The notes under the pieces are model-generated. The model saw only the letters and a list, made by a program, of their open reading frames with translations, searched no databases and was not told where the DNA came from. From the NCBI GenBank assembly GCA_963736975.1, contig CAVTQY010000002.1:1116001-1180000 (forward strand): a stretch of 64,000 nucleotides of DNA, written 5' to 3'. Each line of letters opens with the position of its first letter. Within the stretch, counting starts at the first letter, position 1. This stretch comes from CAVTQY01 sp963736975. Its GTDB lineage: Bacteria > Pseudomonadota > Alphaproteobacteria > Acetobacterales > Acetobacteraceae. Below, piece by piece: positions 42,513-51,260 of this stretch. Position numbers and translations under genes: made by a program.

Positions 42513-43480
42513 GCGGCGCTTTGGTCGAGGCAACCGAGCTTACGGTGACCTTTCCGACGGGTCGGGGTTTGTTCGGCCGTGGCCTTGGGCTTGTTGCGGT
42601 GGACCGGTTCAGCCTGTCCGTCGGCGCGGGGGAGGTGGTGGGGTTGGTAGGCGAGTCGGGCAGCGGCAAGACCACCGCGGGCCGGGCTTTGCTGCGCCTG
42701 CTTGAGCCGTCGGGCGGCGTGGTGCGCTTCGAGGGCGCCGACATCACGCATCTGGACAAGCCGGCGCTGCGGCCGTTGCGCCGGCGCATGCAGATGATCT
42801 TCCAGGACCCGTATTCCAGCCTCAATCCGCGGCTGAAGGTCCGCGACATCATCAACGAGGCGTTGGTGATCCATGGTATCGGCCGGCGGGGGGACCGCGG
42901 CGAACGGGTTGCAGCGCTGCTGGCCCAGGTCGGGCTGCCGGGGGATGCGAGGGAGCGCTATCCGCACGAATTCTCGGGCGGGCAGCGCCAGCGCATCGGC
43001 ATCGCGCGGGCGCTGGCGGTCGAGCCGGTGTTCGTGGTGGCCGACGAGCCGGTCTCGGCGCTGGATGTGTCGGTGCAGGCGCAGGTGCTGAACCTGCTGC
43101 TCGATCTGCAGCACTCGCTGGGTTTGGCGATGTTGTTCATCGCGCATGACCTGGCCGTGGTGCAGTATATGAGCGACCGCGTGGTGGTGATGTATCTCGG
43201 CCGGGTGATGGAAGTAGCGCCGAGCGAAGTGATCTATCGCCACCCGTTGCACCCGTACACCCAGGCGTTGCTGGAAGCAGCGCCGGAGCCCGATCCGCGG
43301 TCGCGGCGGCGGTTGTCGGGGCTGCGCGGGGAGATCCCAAGTCCCTTCGCGCCGCCCTCCGGCTGCGTGTTCCGCACACGCTGCCGCTATGCGATTGCCG
43401 ATTGCGCGCGGATCGAGCCGGTGCTGGCGGAGGTGGCGGCGGGGCATGCGAAGGCTTGCATCCGGGATGATATTCTGTGA
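42509..43480 (+). CDS. ABC transporter ATPase, DppF/OppF type
   Basis: This is the 323-residue second ATPase. It has Walker A GESGSGKT, the Q-loop FQDPYSSLNPRLKV, signature FSGGQRQRIGIARAL and Walker B FVVADEPVSALD. The C-terminal cysteines are in CVFRTRCRYAIADC. It completes a five-gene oligopeptide-type importer (37.4-43.5 kb). The stop is 30 bases before the GDP-mannose dehydratase gene, where a separate glycan region begins. Confidence 0.95.
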   Translation: MSGALVEATELTVTFPTGRGLFGRGLGLVAVDRFSLSVGAGEVVGLVGESGSGKTTAGRALLRLLEPSGGVVRFEGADITHLDKPALRPLRRRMQMIFQDPYSSLNPRLKVRDIINEALVIHGIGRRGDRGERVAALLAQVGLPGDARERYPHEFSGGQRQRIGIARALAVEPVFVVADEPVSALDVSVQAQVLNLLLDLQHSLGLAMLFIAHDLAVVQYMSDRVVVMYLGRVMEVAPSEVIYRHPLHPYTQALLEAAPEPDPRSRRRLSGLRGEIPSPFAPPSGCVFRTRCRYAIADCARIEPVLAEVAAGHAKACIRDDIL

Positions 43481-43510
43481 GGGGAGCCGCCGGGGAGCTT
43501 AGGAAAGTTC

Positions 43511-44494
43511 ATGCCAACCTGCCTGATTACCGGCGTCACCGGTCAGGACGGAGCCTATCTGTCGCAGTTCATGCTGCAGAAGGGATACCGCGTCGTCGGG
43601 ATGATGCGGCGCTCCGCCTCGTCGGACGTGGTCGGCGAGCGACTGAGATGGCTGGGCATTCTTGATGATGTGGAGCTGGTCGATGGCAATCTCATCGACC
43701 TGTCGAGCCTGATCCGACTCGTCGAGAGGTATCAGCCGGATGAAATCTACAATCTGGGCGCGCAGAGTTTCGTCGCGGCATCCTGGGGTCAGCCGCTGCT
43801 GACCGGCCAGGTCACCGGTCTGGGCGCCGCCAATCTGCTGGAGGCGACGCGCATCGCGCGGCCGGGTGCGCGGTTCTATCAGGCATCATCCTCGGAGATG
43901 TTCGGCAAGGTCGCGGCATCGCCGCAGAATGAAACCACTCCATTCCACCCGCGCTCCCCGTATGCTGCAGCCAAATTGTATGCGCATTGGATGACGGTGA
44001 ACCATCGCGAGAGCTTCGGGACGCACGCCTGCTCGGGGATTCTGTTCAACCACGAAAGCCCGCTGCGCGGCATCGAGTTTGTCACGCGCAAGGTCACCGA
44101 CGGGGTGGCGCGCATCAAGCTTGGGCTGGCGCGTGAGCTGCCGCTGGGCAACCTGGAGGCCAAGCGCGACTGGGGTCATGCGCGCGATTACGTGCGGGCG
44201 ATGTGGCTCATGCTGCAGCAGGAGGGGCCGGACGATTACGTGGTCGCGACCGGGCGTACCACGTCAATCCGCGAATTCTGTCGTGTCGCGTTCGGTCATG
44301 CCGGTCTGAATTACGAGGACCATGTGGTGACGCGGGCCGAGCTCATGCGTCCCGCCGAAGTGGATTTCCTGCTGGGCAACGCCGGTAAGGCGCGGACGAG
44401 GCTGGGCTGGGAGCCGAACATCTCGCTTGAGGATATGGTCGCCGAGATGGTGGAGGCCGATCTCGCCCGGCATCGGGCGAGGATGCGCGCGTGA
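43511..44494 (+). CDS. gmd: GDP-mannose 4,6-dehydratase
   Basis: This 327-residue extended SDR makes GDP-4-keto-6-deoxy-D-mannose from GDP-D-mannose. It has NADP motif TGVTGQDG at residues 7-14, MMRRSASSD, the catalytic SSSEMFG and YAAAK, and the substrate region FNHESPLRGIEFVTRKV. The product serves GDP-D-rhamnose, GDP-L-fucose or perosamine synthesis. It is the first gene of the glycan region, and the reductase gene follows one base after its stop. Confidence 0.95.
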   Translation: MPTCLITGVTGQDGAYLSQFMLQKGYRVVGMMRRSASSDVVGERLRWLGILDDVELVDGNLIDLSSLIRLVERYQPDEIYNLGAQSFVAASWGQPLLTGQVTGLGAANLLEATRIARPGARFYQASSSEMFGKVAASPQNETTPFHPRSPYAAAKLYAHWMTVNHRESFGTHACSGILFNHESPLRGIEFVTRKVTDGVARIKLGLARELPLGNLEAKRDWGHARDYVRAMWLMLQQEGPDDYVVATGRTTSIREFCRVAFGHAGLNYEDHVVTRAELMRPAEVDFLLGNAGKARTRLGWEPNISLEDMVAEMVEADLARHRARMRA

Positions 44495-44495
44495 C

Positions 44496-45428
44496 GTGAC
44501 CGCGCCGCGGCGCATCCTGCTGACCGGCGCGGCCGGTTTTGTCGGCCGGCATCTCTGTGCGGCGCTGGCGGCCGCGTATCCGGGGACGGCGCTGCTAACC
44601 GACGTGGTCGATGTGCGGGATGCCGGAGCAGTGGCGTCGCTGGTGCGCCACACGCGGCCGGATGTGTGCGTCCACCTGGCGGCGGTTGCCACTCCGGCGG
44701 CGGCGCGGGCGGACGAAGACAATGCCTGGCAGGTGAACCTGCACGGTACCCTGCATCTCGCGCGCGCCATCCTGCGGGAGACGCCGGACTGCTGGATGAT
44801 GTTCGTGGGTAGCGCAGATGCCTACGGGCCAATCGCCGGCGGCGGGCCGATTGACGAGGAGACGCCGCTCGCGCCGCGCAATCTGTATGCGGCGACCAAA
44901 GCGGCGGCCGACCTTGCGCTCGGCAGCATGGTGGGGCAGAGGCTGCGCGTGGCGCGGCTGCGGCCCTTCAACCATACGGGACCGGGCCAGTCCGCCGATC
45001 TCGTTGTTCCTGCCTTCGCGCGCCAGATCGCTCGTATCCAGGTCGGTTTGCAGCCGCCGGTGATGCGCGTTGGCAATCTGGATACCTGGCGGGATTTTCT
45101 GGATGTGCGCGATGTGTGTGCGGCTTACGTTGGCTGCATCACGCGGCGGGAGGCGCTGCCGGCGGGGGTGATTCTGAATATCGGCTCCGGTCGTTCGCGT
45201 CGGGTCGGCGATCTGTTGGCCGAATTGCTGGCACTGGCGGGTGTCGCGGCGGAGATACAGGCGGACCCTGCACGGGTGCGCGCGAGCGAGGCTGAGCGCG
45301 TGGCGGCGAATGCTGGGCGCGCGCGCGGGCTGCTCGGCTGGGAGCCGGTTGTTCCCTGGTCGCAGACGCTACGCGACGTATTGAATGACTGGCGCGCACG
45401 CGTAGCCGACGAGCCGAAAGGCAGCTGA
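44496..45428 (+). CDS. rmd: NAD-dependent epimerase/reductase, probable GDP-4-keto-6-deoxy-D-mannose reductase
   Basis: From the GTG at 44496 this is a 310-residue extended SDR. It has TGAAGFVGRHL near the N-terminus, SADAYGPIAGGGPIDEETP, active-site YAATK, and the substrate loop LRPFNHTGPGQSADLVVPAF. That loop is typical of RMD enzymes producing GDP-D-rhamnose. The preceding gmd gene supplies its substrate. A GDP-fucose synthase role is less likely from the motif. The start is one base after the gmd stop. Confidence 0.82.
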   Translation: MTAPRRILLTGAAGFVGRHLCAALAAAYPGTALLTDVVDVRDAGAVASLVRHTRPDVCVHLAAVATPAAARADEDNAWQVNLHGTLHLARAILRETPDCWMMFVGSADAYGPIAGGGPIDEETPLAPRNLYAATKAAADLALGSMVGQRLRVARLRPFNHTGPGQSADLVVPAFARQIARIQVGLQPPVMRVGNLDTWRDFLDVRDVCAAYVGCITRREALPAGVILNIGSGRSRRVGDLLAELLALAGVAAEIQADPARVRASEAERVAANAGRARGLLGWEPVVPWSQTLRDVLNDWRARVADEPKGS

Positions 45429-45430
45429 GC

Positions 45431-46885
45431 GTGGCGCGACTCTGGCTGGATGTCGAGGACCTGTTCGAATACGCGCGCAGCAATCCGCGACCGAGCGGCA
45501 TCCAGCGCGTTGCGTTCGAGCTGTATGCCGCATTGCAGGAGGTGGATGGCGGCAACGGCCTGATCCGGTTCGTTCGTCATGATCCGGTGCGCAACAGCTT
45601 TCGCGACGTGCCGTGGTCCGAGGTGGCCGCGGCTTTTGCCGGGCTGAAGGCGAAGCAGAGCGTGCAGGGGGTGTCGCCGCCGCCCATCCGCGAACGGGCG
45701 CCGGCGACGCGCGCACTGCGGCGGCTGGTGCATCGCTTGCCGTCGCCGGTACGGGCGGCGCTGTTGGATGCAGTGCGTGGCCAAGCTGCGGCGTTGCGGG
45801 GGTGGGGAGCCGTTTTCGCGGCGCTGGTGCACGCAGCGCCGCACCGGCGCCGAGCTGGGGGTGCCCGCATACCCGGAGAGGAAGATTTCGCCGACTTGGT
45901 CGCGCCCGGCGATTGGCTGCTGGCGCTTGGCGCGTCCTGGTCGCATCCCGACTATGCAGCGCTGGTCCGGGCGCAGCGCGTCCGGCATGGGCTGCAATTC
46001 GCCATGCTGATCTATGACCTGATCCCGCTGCTTCGGCCGGAATGGTGCGATCGTGACCTGGTGCGACGGTTCCGCGCTTGGTGCGACAACACATTCCCAC
46101 TGTGCGCCGCGCTGTTTGCGATCTCGCACGCTACTGTTGCGGACATGACGGCTTATGCGGCGAAGCGCGGCATGACATTGCCCGACATCGTCCAGTTGCC
46201 GATGGGTCTCAGCCTCAGCCGCGAGCAGACGGTGCCGCGACGCACAGCGCGTTTACCGGACCCGGGACGTTATGCGCTGTTCGTCTCCACCATAGAGGCA
46301 CGCAAGAACCATTTGCTGTTGTTCCGCGTTTGGCAACGCCTGTTGCGGGAAATGCCTGAGAAAGAGGTGCCGAGTTTGGTGTTCGCCGGCCGTGTCGGTT
46401 GGCTTGTCGGCGACCTGATGCATCAGATCGCCAACACCGACTGGCTGAACGGAAAGCTGGTGCTGATCGAAAACCCGACGGATGGCGAGCTCGCCGCTCT
46501 GTATGAGGGATGCCTGTTCACGCTGTTCCCGTCCCTCTGCGAAGGATGGGGTTTGCCGGTGAGCGAAAGTCTGGCCTTCGGCAAACCTTGTCTGATCGCC
46601 GATCGTAGCTCGCTGGCGGAAGCCGGTGGTGATCTGGTCCGACGGTTCGATCCTGACAATCTGCACGATGCCTACGCGGCGATCCGCGACACGATCGAAG
46701 ACCGCGATGCACTCGGCCGGTGGGAGGCGCGTATACGGCACGAGTTTCGGCCGCTCCGCTGGTCGGCTACAGCGGAAGCATTGTTGCGCGAACTGCGAGC
46801 GGATCGGCCTCGGGGGGAATTTTCGCCGCTGCGCGCCGCGCCTGCTGTTGCGGCGGCGGTCAATTCTCGTATTGGCGATGGCTGA
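45431..46885 (+). CDS. GT-B glycosyltransferase (family 1/GT4 type)
   Basis: This is a 484-residue glycosyltransferase. The N-terminal half starts LWLDVEDLFEYARSNPRPSG and has MLIYDLIPLLRPEWC near residue 195. The C-terminal half has the donor-binding pattern LFVSTIEARKNHLLLFRVWQ and LFPSLCEGWGLPVSESLAFG with the conserved glutamate. It should transfer a sugar, possibly the deoxyhexose made by the upstream genes, to a surface glycan. The start is a GTG at 45431, just after the reductase stop. The 3' end overlaps the convergent GT9 gene by 26 bases. Confidence 0.9.
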   Translation: MARLWLDVEDLFEYARSNPRPSGIQRVAFELYAALQEVDGGNGLIRFVRHDPVRNSFRDVPWSEVAAAFAGLKAKQSVQGVSPPPIRERAPATRALRRLVHRLPSPVRAALLDAVRGQAAALRGWGAVFAALVHAAPHRRRAGGARIPGEEDFADLVAPGDWLLALGASWSHPDYAALVRAQRVRHGLQFAMLIYDLIPLLRPEWCDRDLVRRFRAWCDNTFPLCAALFAISHATVADMTAYAAKRGMTLPDIVQLPMGLSLSREQTVPRRTARLPDPGRYALFVSTIEARKNHLLLFRVWQRLLREMPEKEVPSLVFAGRVGWLVGDLMHQIANTDWLNGKLVLIENPTDGELAALYEGCLFTLFPSLCEGWGLPVSESLAFGKPCLIADRSSLAEAGGDLVRRFDPDNLHDAYAAIRDTIEDRDALGRWEARIRHEFRPLRWSATAEALLRELRADRPRGEFSPLRAAPAVAAAVNSRIGDG

Positions 46886-47861
46886 CACCGCGTTCGACGC
46901 GGAGCCCGTTGATACCGGAGAAATCCAGTCCGTTCGACAACGCGATGCGGGCGACCTGCCGCGGCGGCAAAGCCGCCATGCATTCTCTGGTCAGACAACC
47001 ATTGAGTATGTCCGGGCTGAATTGGACGCAGGGAGAGCACGGCTCGTCGCGTGTCGCCAGGACATTGTCGCGCCCGAACGGGGCATAGCGGCGCCAAGGG
47101 CTGGATCCGAAGATCGAGCAGATTGGCTTCCGCAGTGAGCAGATATGGGCTGTGCCTCCATCGGTGGCGATGACCAGATCGACGTCCTCGAGCGCAGCGA
47201 GGAAGGCATCGAAATCGTCGCCGCCCTCAACCACCTGGTGCGGCACGCGGGGCAGCAGGCGCGACAGTATCCTCAGGTCCTCGCGCTCGCCGGGACCGCC
47301 GACGAGGACGATGCTGATACCTTTGCGGTTCAGGCGATCGGCGAGGTCGATCCAGCACGCGTTCGGCCAGCGGTTGGTCGGGAATCCGGCCGCGATGCAC
47401 AGCGCTATCTTTGCCGGAGCGTTTGGCCAGAAAATCGGGGATCCGGCGAACATTTTGGTACGCGAATAGTCACCGATCGTATCGACAAGTGCGCGCTTGT
47501 GACTGGCGGTCTCGTGCACGAGATGGCTGCCGCTGATGATCCGGGATGGGACCGCGACATTGTCCAGCACCGCGCGCATCACCGGGTCATCTCGCAGACA
47601 AAACACCATGGAAAACCGATCGAGCTCGCGGGCAGCGCGCACGGAATTGGTGGGCTCCGTCGGATGACGCGACAGGTGCGCGAAATCGAGGCACCGGATC
47701 TCCAGCGCGTCACCGAAAAGATACCGGGCCAGACGCTCGGTCCCGGAGTTCACAAACAGCGTGGCATCCGGACAGCGGAGGGAAATGGCTCGGATTGCCG
47801 GACTGGCCAGCACCAGATCACCGAAATGGTCCGGTTTAAGAATGGCGACGCGGGATATCAA
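46860..47861 (-). CDS. Glycosyltransferase family 9 (heptosyltransferase-like)
   Basis: This is a 333-residue GT-B protein of the ADP-heptose:LPS heptosyltransferase family. It has the N-terminal motif VAILKPDHFGDLVLASPAIR and the C-terminal VDLVIATDGGTAHICSLRKP with IFGSSPWRRYAPFG. GT9 members add sugars to LPS core or other surface glycans. The start is a TTG overlapping the stop of the small upstream gene (TTGA), so translation should be coupled. The stop overlaps the convergent glycosyltransferase gene. Confidence 0.88.
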   Translation of the reverse strand: MISRVAILKPDHFGDLVLASPAIRAISLRCPDATLFVNSGTERLARYLFGDALEIRCLDFAHLSRHPTEPTNSVRAARELDRFSMVFCLRDDPVMRAVLDNVAVPSRIISGSHLVHETASHKRALVDTIGDYSRTKMFAGSPIFWPNAPAKIALCIAAGFPTNRWPNACWIDLADRLNRKGISIVLVGGPGEREDLRILSRLLPRVPHQVVEGGDDFDAFLAALEDVDLVIATDGGTAHICSLRKPICSIFGSSPWRRYAPFGRDNVLATRDEPCSPCVQFSPDILNGCLTRECMAALPPRQVARIALSNGLDFSGINGLRVERGVSHRQYEN

Positions 47862-48175
47862 AGCGTGGACCTGTCCGAGCGGCGGCTCTGCTCAAGCAGG
47901 TCACGCTCGTTGATCAGCGAGCGGATGAGCTGGTTGGCGAGCCAAAGATCGACAGCCTTGGCGAGAATGCCTGTCAGCACGACAGGAAAGAACAGGATGT
48001 ATCTGGGACGCAAGTGAGCGATGCTTTTCGACAAGGCTATCCGTTTCTGCTGCTGTACGAAGTAGAGATATTCCGGCGAATATGGATCAAGCGCATGCTT
48101 GCTGTTGAGATCATAGACGCGCAGTCGAAGCAAGGCAAAGCGCACTGCCGACCTGAGGCGCGTGCGCAGGGTCAT
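47858..48175 (-). CDS. Small protein with one TM segment in a glycan operon
   Basis: This 105-residue protein is not recognised. It has a basic N-terminus, a polar middle (YDLNSKHALDPYSPEYLYFV) and one hydrophobic segment at about 79-95 in full-length numbering (ILFFPVVLTGILAKAVDLWL), then a charged tail. It overlaps the upstream glycosyltransferase and the downstream GT9 gene by 4 bases each, so it is firmly part of the operon. It may anchor or organise the glycosyltransferases, which is inference from context. Confidence 0.7.
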   Translation of the reverse strand: MTLRTRLRSAVRFALLRLRVYDLNSKHALDPYSPEYLYFVQQQKRIALSKSIAHLRPRYILFFPVVLTGILAKAVDLWLANQLIRSLINERDLLEQSRRSDRSTL

Positions 48176-49906
48176 GAGATTACCGCCCCGGCGGCGGTCG
48201 GCGTTTCAGGGGCCAGTGAACGGACGATCGCTGCACAGAGCCGGTCAGTGCTTTCCCTCCAGCTCAGCCATGGCTCGGGAATTCTGGCCTGCCGATCATG
48301 GGGGTCATGTTCCCGGCAGAACGCCATAACTGCTGCGGTCAAATGCAGGCTGTCCGAGAGATCGAAAAACGTCGCCTTGCCGTCGGCGATTTCGCGGAAC
48401 ACCGGAATGTCGCTGCACAGGACAGGCAAGCCACGTTGAAATGCTTCAACGACGGGGAGGCCGAACCCCTCGATTTCGGATGCGATGATCAGCGCCGACG
48501 CATTGTTGTAAGAGTAGTCAACGTCGGAGTTGCCGGCTTCGCGGATAAGAAACAGGTGACGATTGAATTGGGGGTGGGTGGCGCAGCGTTCCAGAAACGC
48601 GTCGGTCTTCCAGGCCTGACGGCCGATCATAACCAGGGTGGCGTCGCCGCCTTCGGCCCAGAAGCGGTTCGAACGCGTCCAGCACATAGCTGTGGTTCTT
48701 CCGCGGCTCGAACGAGCCCACCATTAGGAACACGTGGTGCCAGTCCTGGAAGATATTCTTGATCCGCGGAGATACCTCGTCGGTTTTGCTGAGAAGGTCG
48801 AGTTCCGAGCCAAGAAGGAAGTAATCGATCCTGGGTTCCCGACTGGATGCGGTAGGACCAAAACCAAAGGACTTTATGAACTCTGCGAGGTCTTTGGCGG
48901 TGGAGTGGGAGATGCCGATGAAGGCATCGCTTTGCCGGAAGTGTTCCTTCAACCACGCTTCGAATGCGATAGTCAGGTTCGGCATGGAGGTGTGGGGATG
49001 CGTGACGGGAATGAGATCATAGATCACCCCAACGACTCGTCCGCCGCGTCTTCTGAACCGTCTGACAGCCGGCCAGATCGGAATCGTCCATGATGAGTTC
49101 AGAAGGACGAGGATGCTGTTCTCGCAACTGGCGTATTGGTCAAGCGTGACGGCGCCGGCGTCGTCGGGGGGCGTGCGGGGCTGAGGGACACTGGGCCAGG
49201 CACGCAGCCGTGCGGTCCGCAAGGGCAGAAGGAGACACCAGGCGAGCCCGAACCGGTCGGTCGGGGCAAACAAGAAGCGATGCGCTGCCGCGAATGGCAG
49301 GAGAATGGCTAGGAAGCGAAGCACCGCACGCCAGGCTTGCTGCGCGAGCCTGCGTGGCGTCCTTGCTGGGCTGGACGCACCGCTCCGCGGTTCTACGCAG
49401 TGTTCCTCAGAGCGAGCTTTGTGGACACGCTGCTTGTCCGCGAGCACCCCATCGGGACTGACGGGCACGAACCGGTCTTGCTCCAACATGACCGGTACGA
49501 CCCTGTATCCATAGCTTGCCGCGGCGGCAGGCGCATGGCGAACGATGTTGCGAACGACACGCTGGATCCCGGTATTCAGATCGCTGTGATAGGTGTGGGT
49601 GCATTCCAGAAAAAGCGTGGGCCTTGGCGGTCTTGGGATCTGTCGTGGCGTCGGGGGGATGACTGATGTCGCCCGGCGCTGGGCCAAACCGCCGAGGGCC
49701 CGCAACGGCGCTGTCAGGCGCCAGGAACGGCTGCGGTAAATAGCCTCCAGCAGTGCCTCCCGTTCATGGAGCCGCTGCGCGAGTTGCCTCATGCGCTGTT
49801 CGTGGGTTTCCTGGAGCAGGATGGGGGCGAAGGCAGTGGCGTCGCGGGTTCGGGTATCGGGCAGATTTGCTTTGGGCGCGACCCCATGCTTACCGATGTT
49901 CGTCAT
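48172..49906 (-). pseudogene. Family 1 glycosyltransferase with N-terminal SWRLTAPLR tag, single-base frameshift
   Basis: The first frame from ATG 49906 (AGAGAGG upstream) has a coiled-coil-like segment (HEQRMRQLAQRLHEREALLE) and the tag SRSWRLTAPLRALGG. Glycosyltransferase motifs LECTHTYHSDLNTGIQRVVR, GVIYDLIPVTHP and VGSFEPRKNHSYVLDAFE follow. Register is lost after AFE at about 48667. The next frame resumes RFWAEGGDATLVMIGRQAWK and IASEIEGFGLPVVEAFQRGL to the end. One extra base explains this; the intact protein would be about 577 residues. The frame is open to a TTG at 50014. It is first in the GT-small protein-GT9 operon. Confidence 0.83.
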
Positions 49907-50231
49907 TCGCCTCTCTGCCCAGGCTCTGCGCGCTTCCGCGGCTGCAAGGGTTTCGTCAACGTCGCTTGCGATTGAATGAGTTACAAAAATGCCTTCACGA
50001 GATTGCCCGGTCAACCACAGGTCTCATAAAGCCGGAGAAAGCCGCAACCGAATAGAGGAGCCAATGGCGCGAGGCTTGGAACATTCACGAATCCGTGTTG
50101 TCGGACGTCCTGGTCGATGCAATTGGAAGAGGTTCGATAAATGAAGGGGGGTTCCGCTTGATGGAGCTCCTCCGATGCAGCACACCGCGATTCAGGTTAT
50201 CCAGCACGCCACGTCGAAGGGGAGGATAGGA
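49907..50231. other. Divergent intergenic region between glycosyltransferase and methyltransferase genes
   Basis: This stretch separates a minus-strand and a plus-strand gene and should hold both promoters. I see no clear promoter pair. A 26-codon reading frame at 50064-50144 has a good GAGGAG ribosome site but no recognisable product. In-frame extensions of both flanking genes enter the region (to 50014 and from 50175). Confidence 0.4.
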
Positions 50232-51260
50232 GTGTTCGATCAGGACGTGCGAGAACGGCTTCAGGATCTGAGCAAGGTCTATTGGCACCATACGCTTCGC
50301 CTGCTTCCGGATCTTATCGTCGAGGGCGGCAAGACGGCTGAAATGTTGGAGGCCGAGCGCGAAGCCATTCTCGGCATCGTCGATCTTGCCGGTCGCAGTG
50401 TCGTCGATGTCGGCACCTGGAACGGATATTTTGCCTTCGAGGCCAAGCGCGCGGGCGCACGCCAGGTTATTGCGACAGACAGTTATGTCTGGCGCTCGCC
50501 GCTGTTTCGCGGCCGTGAAACGTTCGAGATTGCCCGCGAATGCCTCGATATAGCCGTAGAGGCGAGGGAGATCGATCCGACGGAATTTCCCGGCGACATC
50601 GGGTCCGTCGATGTGGTGCTGTTCCTGGGTGTCTTCTACCACATGGCCGATCCGATCCTTGTGCTGAACAAGGTGGCATCGGTCGCCAACGATCTTCTCG
50701 TGATTGAGACGCATGAGGACCTTCTGAATCTGCGCCGCCCGGCGATGGCGTTCTATCCGGGAACGACGCTGAACAATGACGGCTCGAACTGGTGGGGGCC
50801 GAACCCGGAATGCATGCGAGAACTGCTCGCGGCGGTCGGTTTTCCGTGTGTATTTTATCAGCATCATCCGCAGATCGCGTATCGTGGCATCTATCATGCA
50901 TTCCGGTCGGCTAGGACAGCGGAGCTGTATCTGCGGAGGAGAGCCGACAACGTGACACTCTTCGATCTCGGGTCGGATGAAGCATGGCAGGCACTCTCGG
51001 ATTTCGCGTGCCTGGAGCTCGGCAAAGTCGTTACGGAACGGGATAAGGCTCTCGCCGAGATCGCCGCGCTGCGCAATGCCGCTGAGGTGCTTGCCAGGGC
51101 CGCCGACGCGAAGCTTGCCAAGGCGATCGCGGAACGCGATGGCGCAGGCGTGGAGCGGGATGCTGCTCTGGCAGAGATCGCCGCCTTGCACAAATCCACC
51201 TCCTGGGCGGCGACGGCACCCCTGCGCGCTTTGTCTTCCATCATCCGCTCACGCCGGTAA
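50232..51260 (+). CDS. SAM-dependent methyltransferase with C-terminal coiled coil and STSW-PLR tag
   Basis: The 342-residue product from GTG 50232 is a class I methyltransferase resembling the DUF1698/CmoB group. SAM motif I is VVDVGTWNGYFAFEAKRAGA, VDVVLFLGVFYHMADPILVL is the post-motif, and NWWGPNPECMRELLAAVGF matches the family tail. Residues about 265-325 are heptad-like (TERDKALAEIAALRNAAEV and repeats of AEIAAL), ending in KSTSWAATAPLRALSS. GTG 50232 has GGAGG 6 bases upstream; an ATG at 50175 lacks a ribosome site. The likely role is methylation of a sugar or lipid intermediate of the surface glycan. Confidence 0.82.
   Translation: MFDQDVRERLQDLSKVYWHHTLRLLPDLIVEGGKTAEMLEAEREAILGIVDLAGRSVVDVGTWNGYFAFEAKRAGARQVIATDSYVWRSPLFRGRETFEIARECLDIAVEAREIDPTEFPGDIGSVDVVLFLGVFYHMADPILVLNKVASVANDLLVIETHEDLLNLRRPAMAFYPGTTLNNDGSNWWGPNPECMRELLAAVGFPCVFYQHHPQIAYRGIYHAFRSARTAELYLRRRADNVTLFDLGSDEAWQALSDFACLELGKVVTERDKALAEIAALRNAAEVLARAADAKLAKAIAERDGAGVERDAALAEIAALHKSTSWAATAPLRALSSIIRSRR

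Noticed and set aside
48660..48680. GGTTCGAACGC, resembling a tRNA T-arm
   Set aside because: It lies inside a glycosyltransferase coding region and no acceptor or anticodon stem can be built around it.
50064..50144. A 26-codon frame with a good ribosome site in the divergent region at 50 kb
   Set aside because: The peptide has no hydrophobic or leader-peptide character and no recognisable similarity; kept only as a note.
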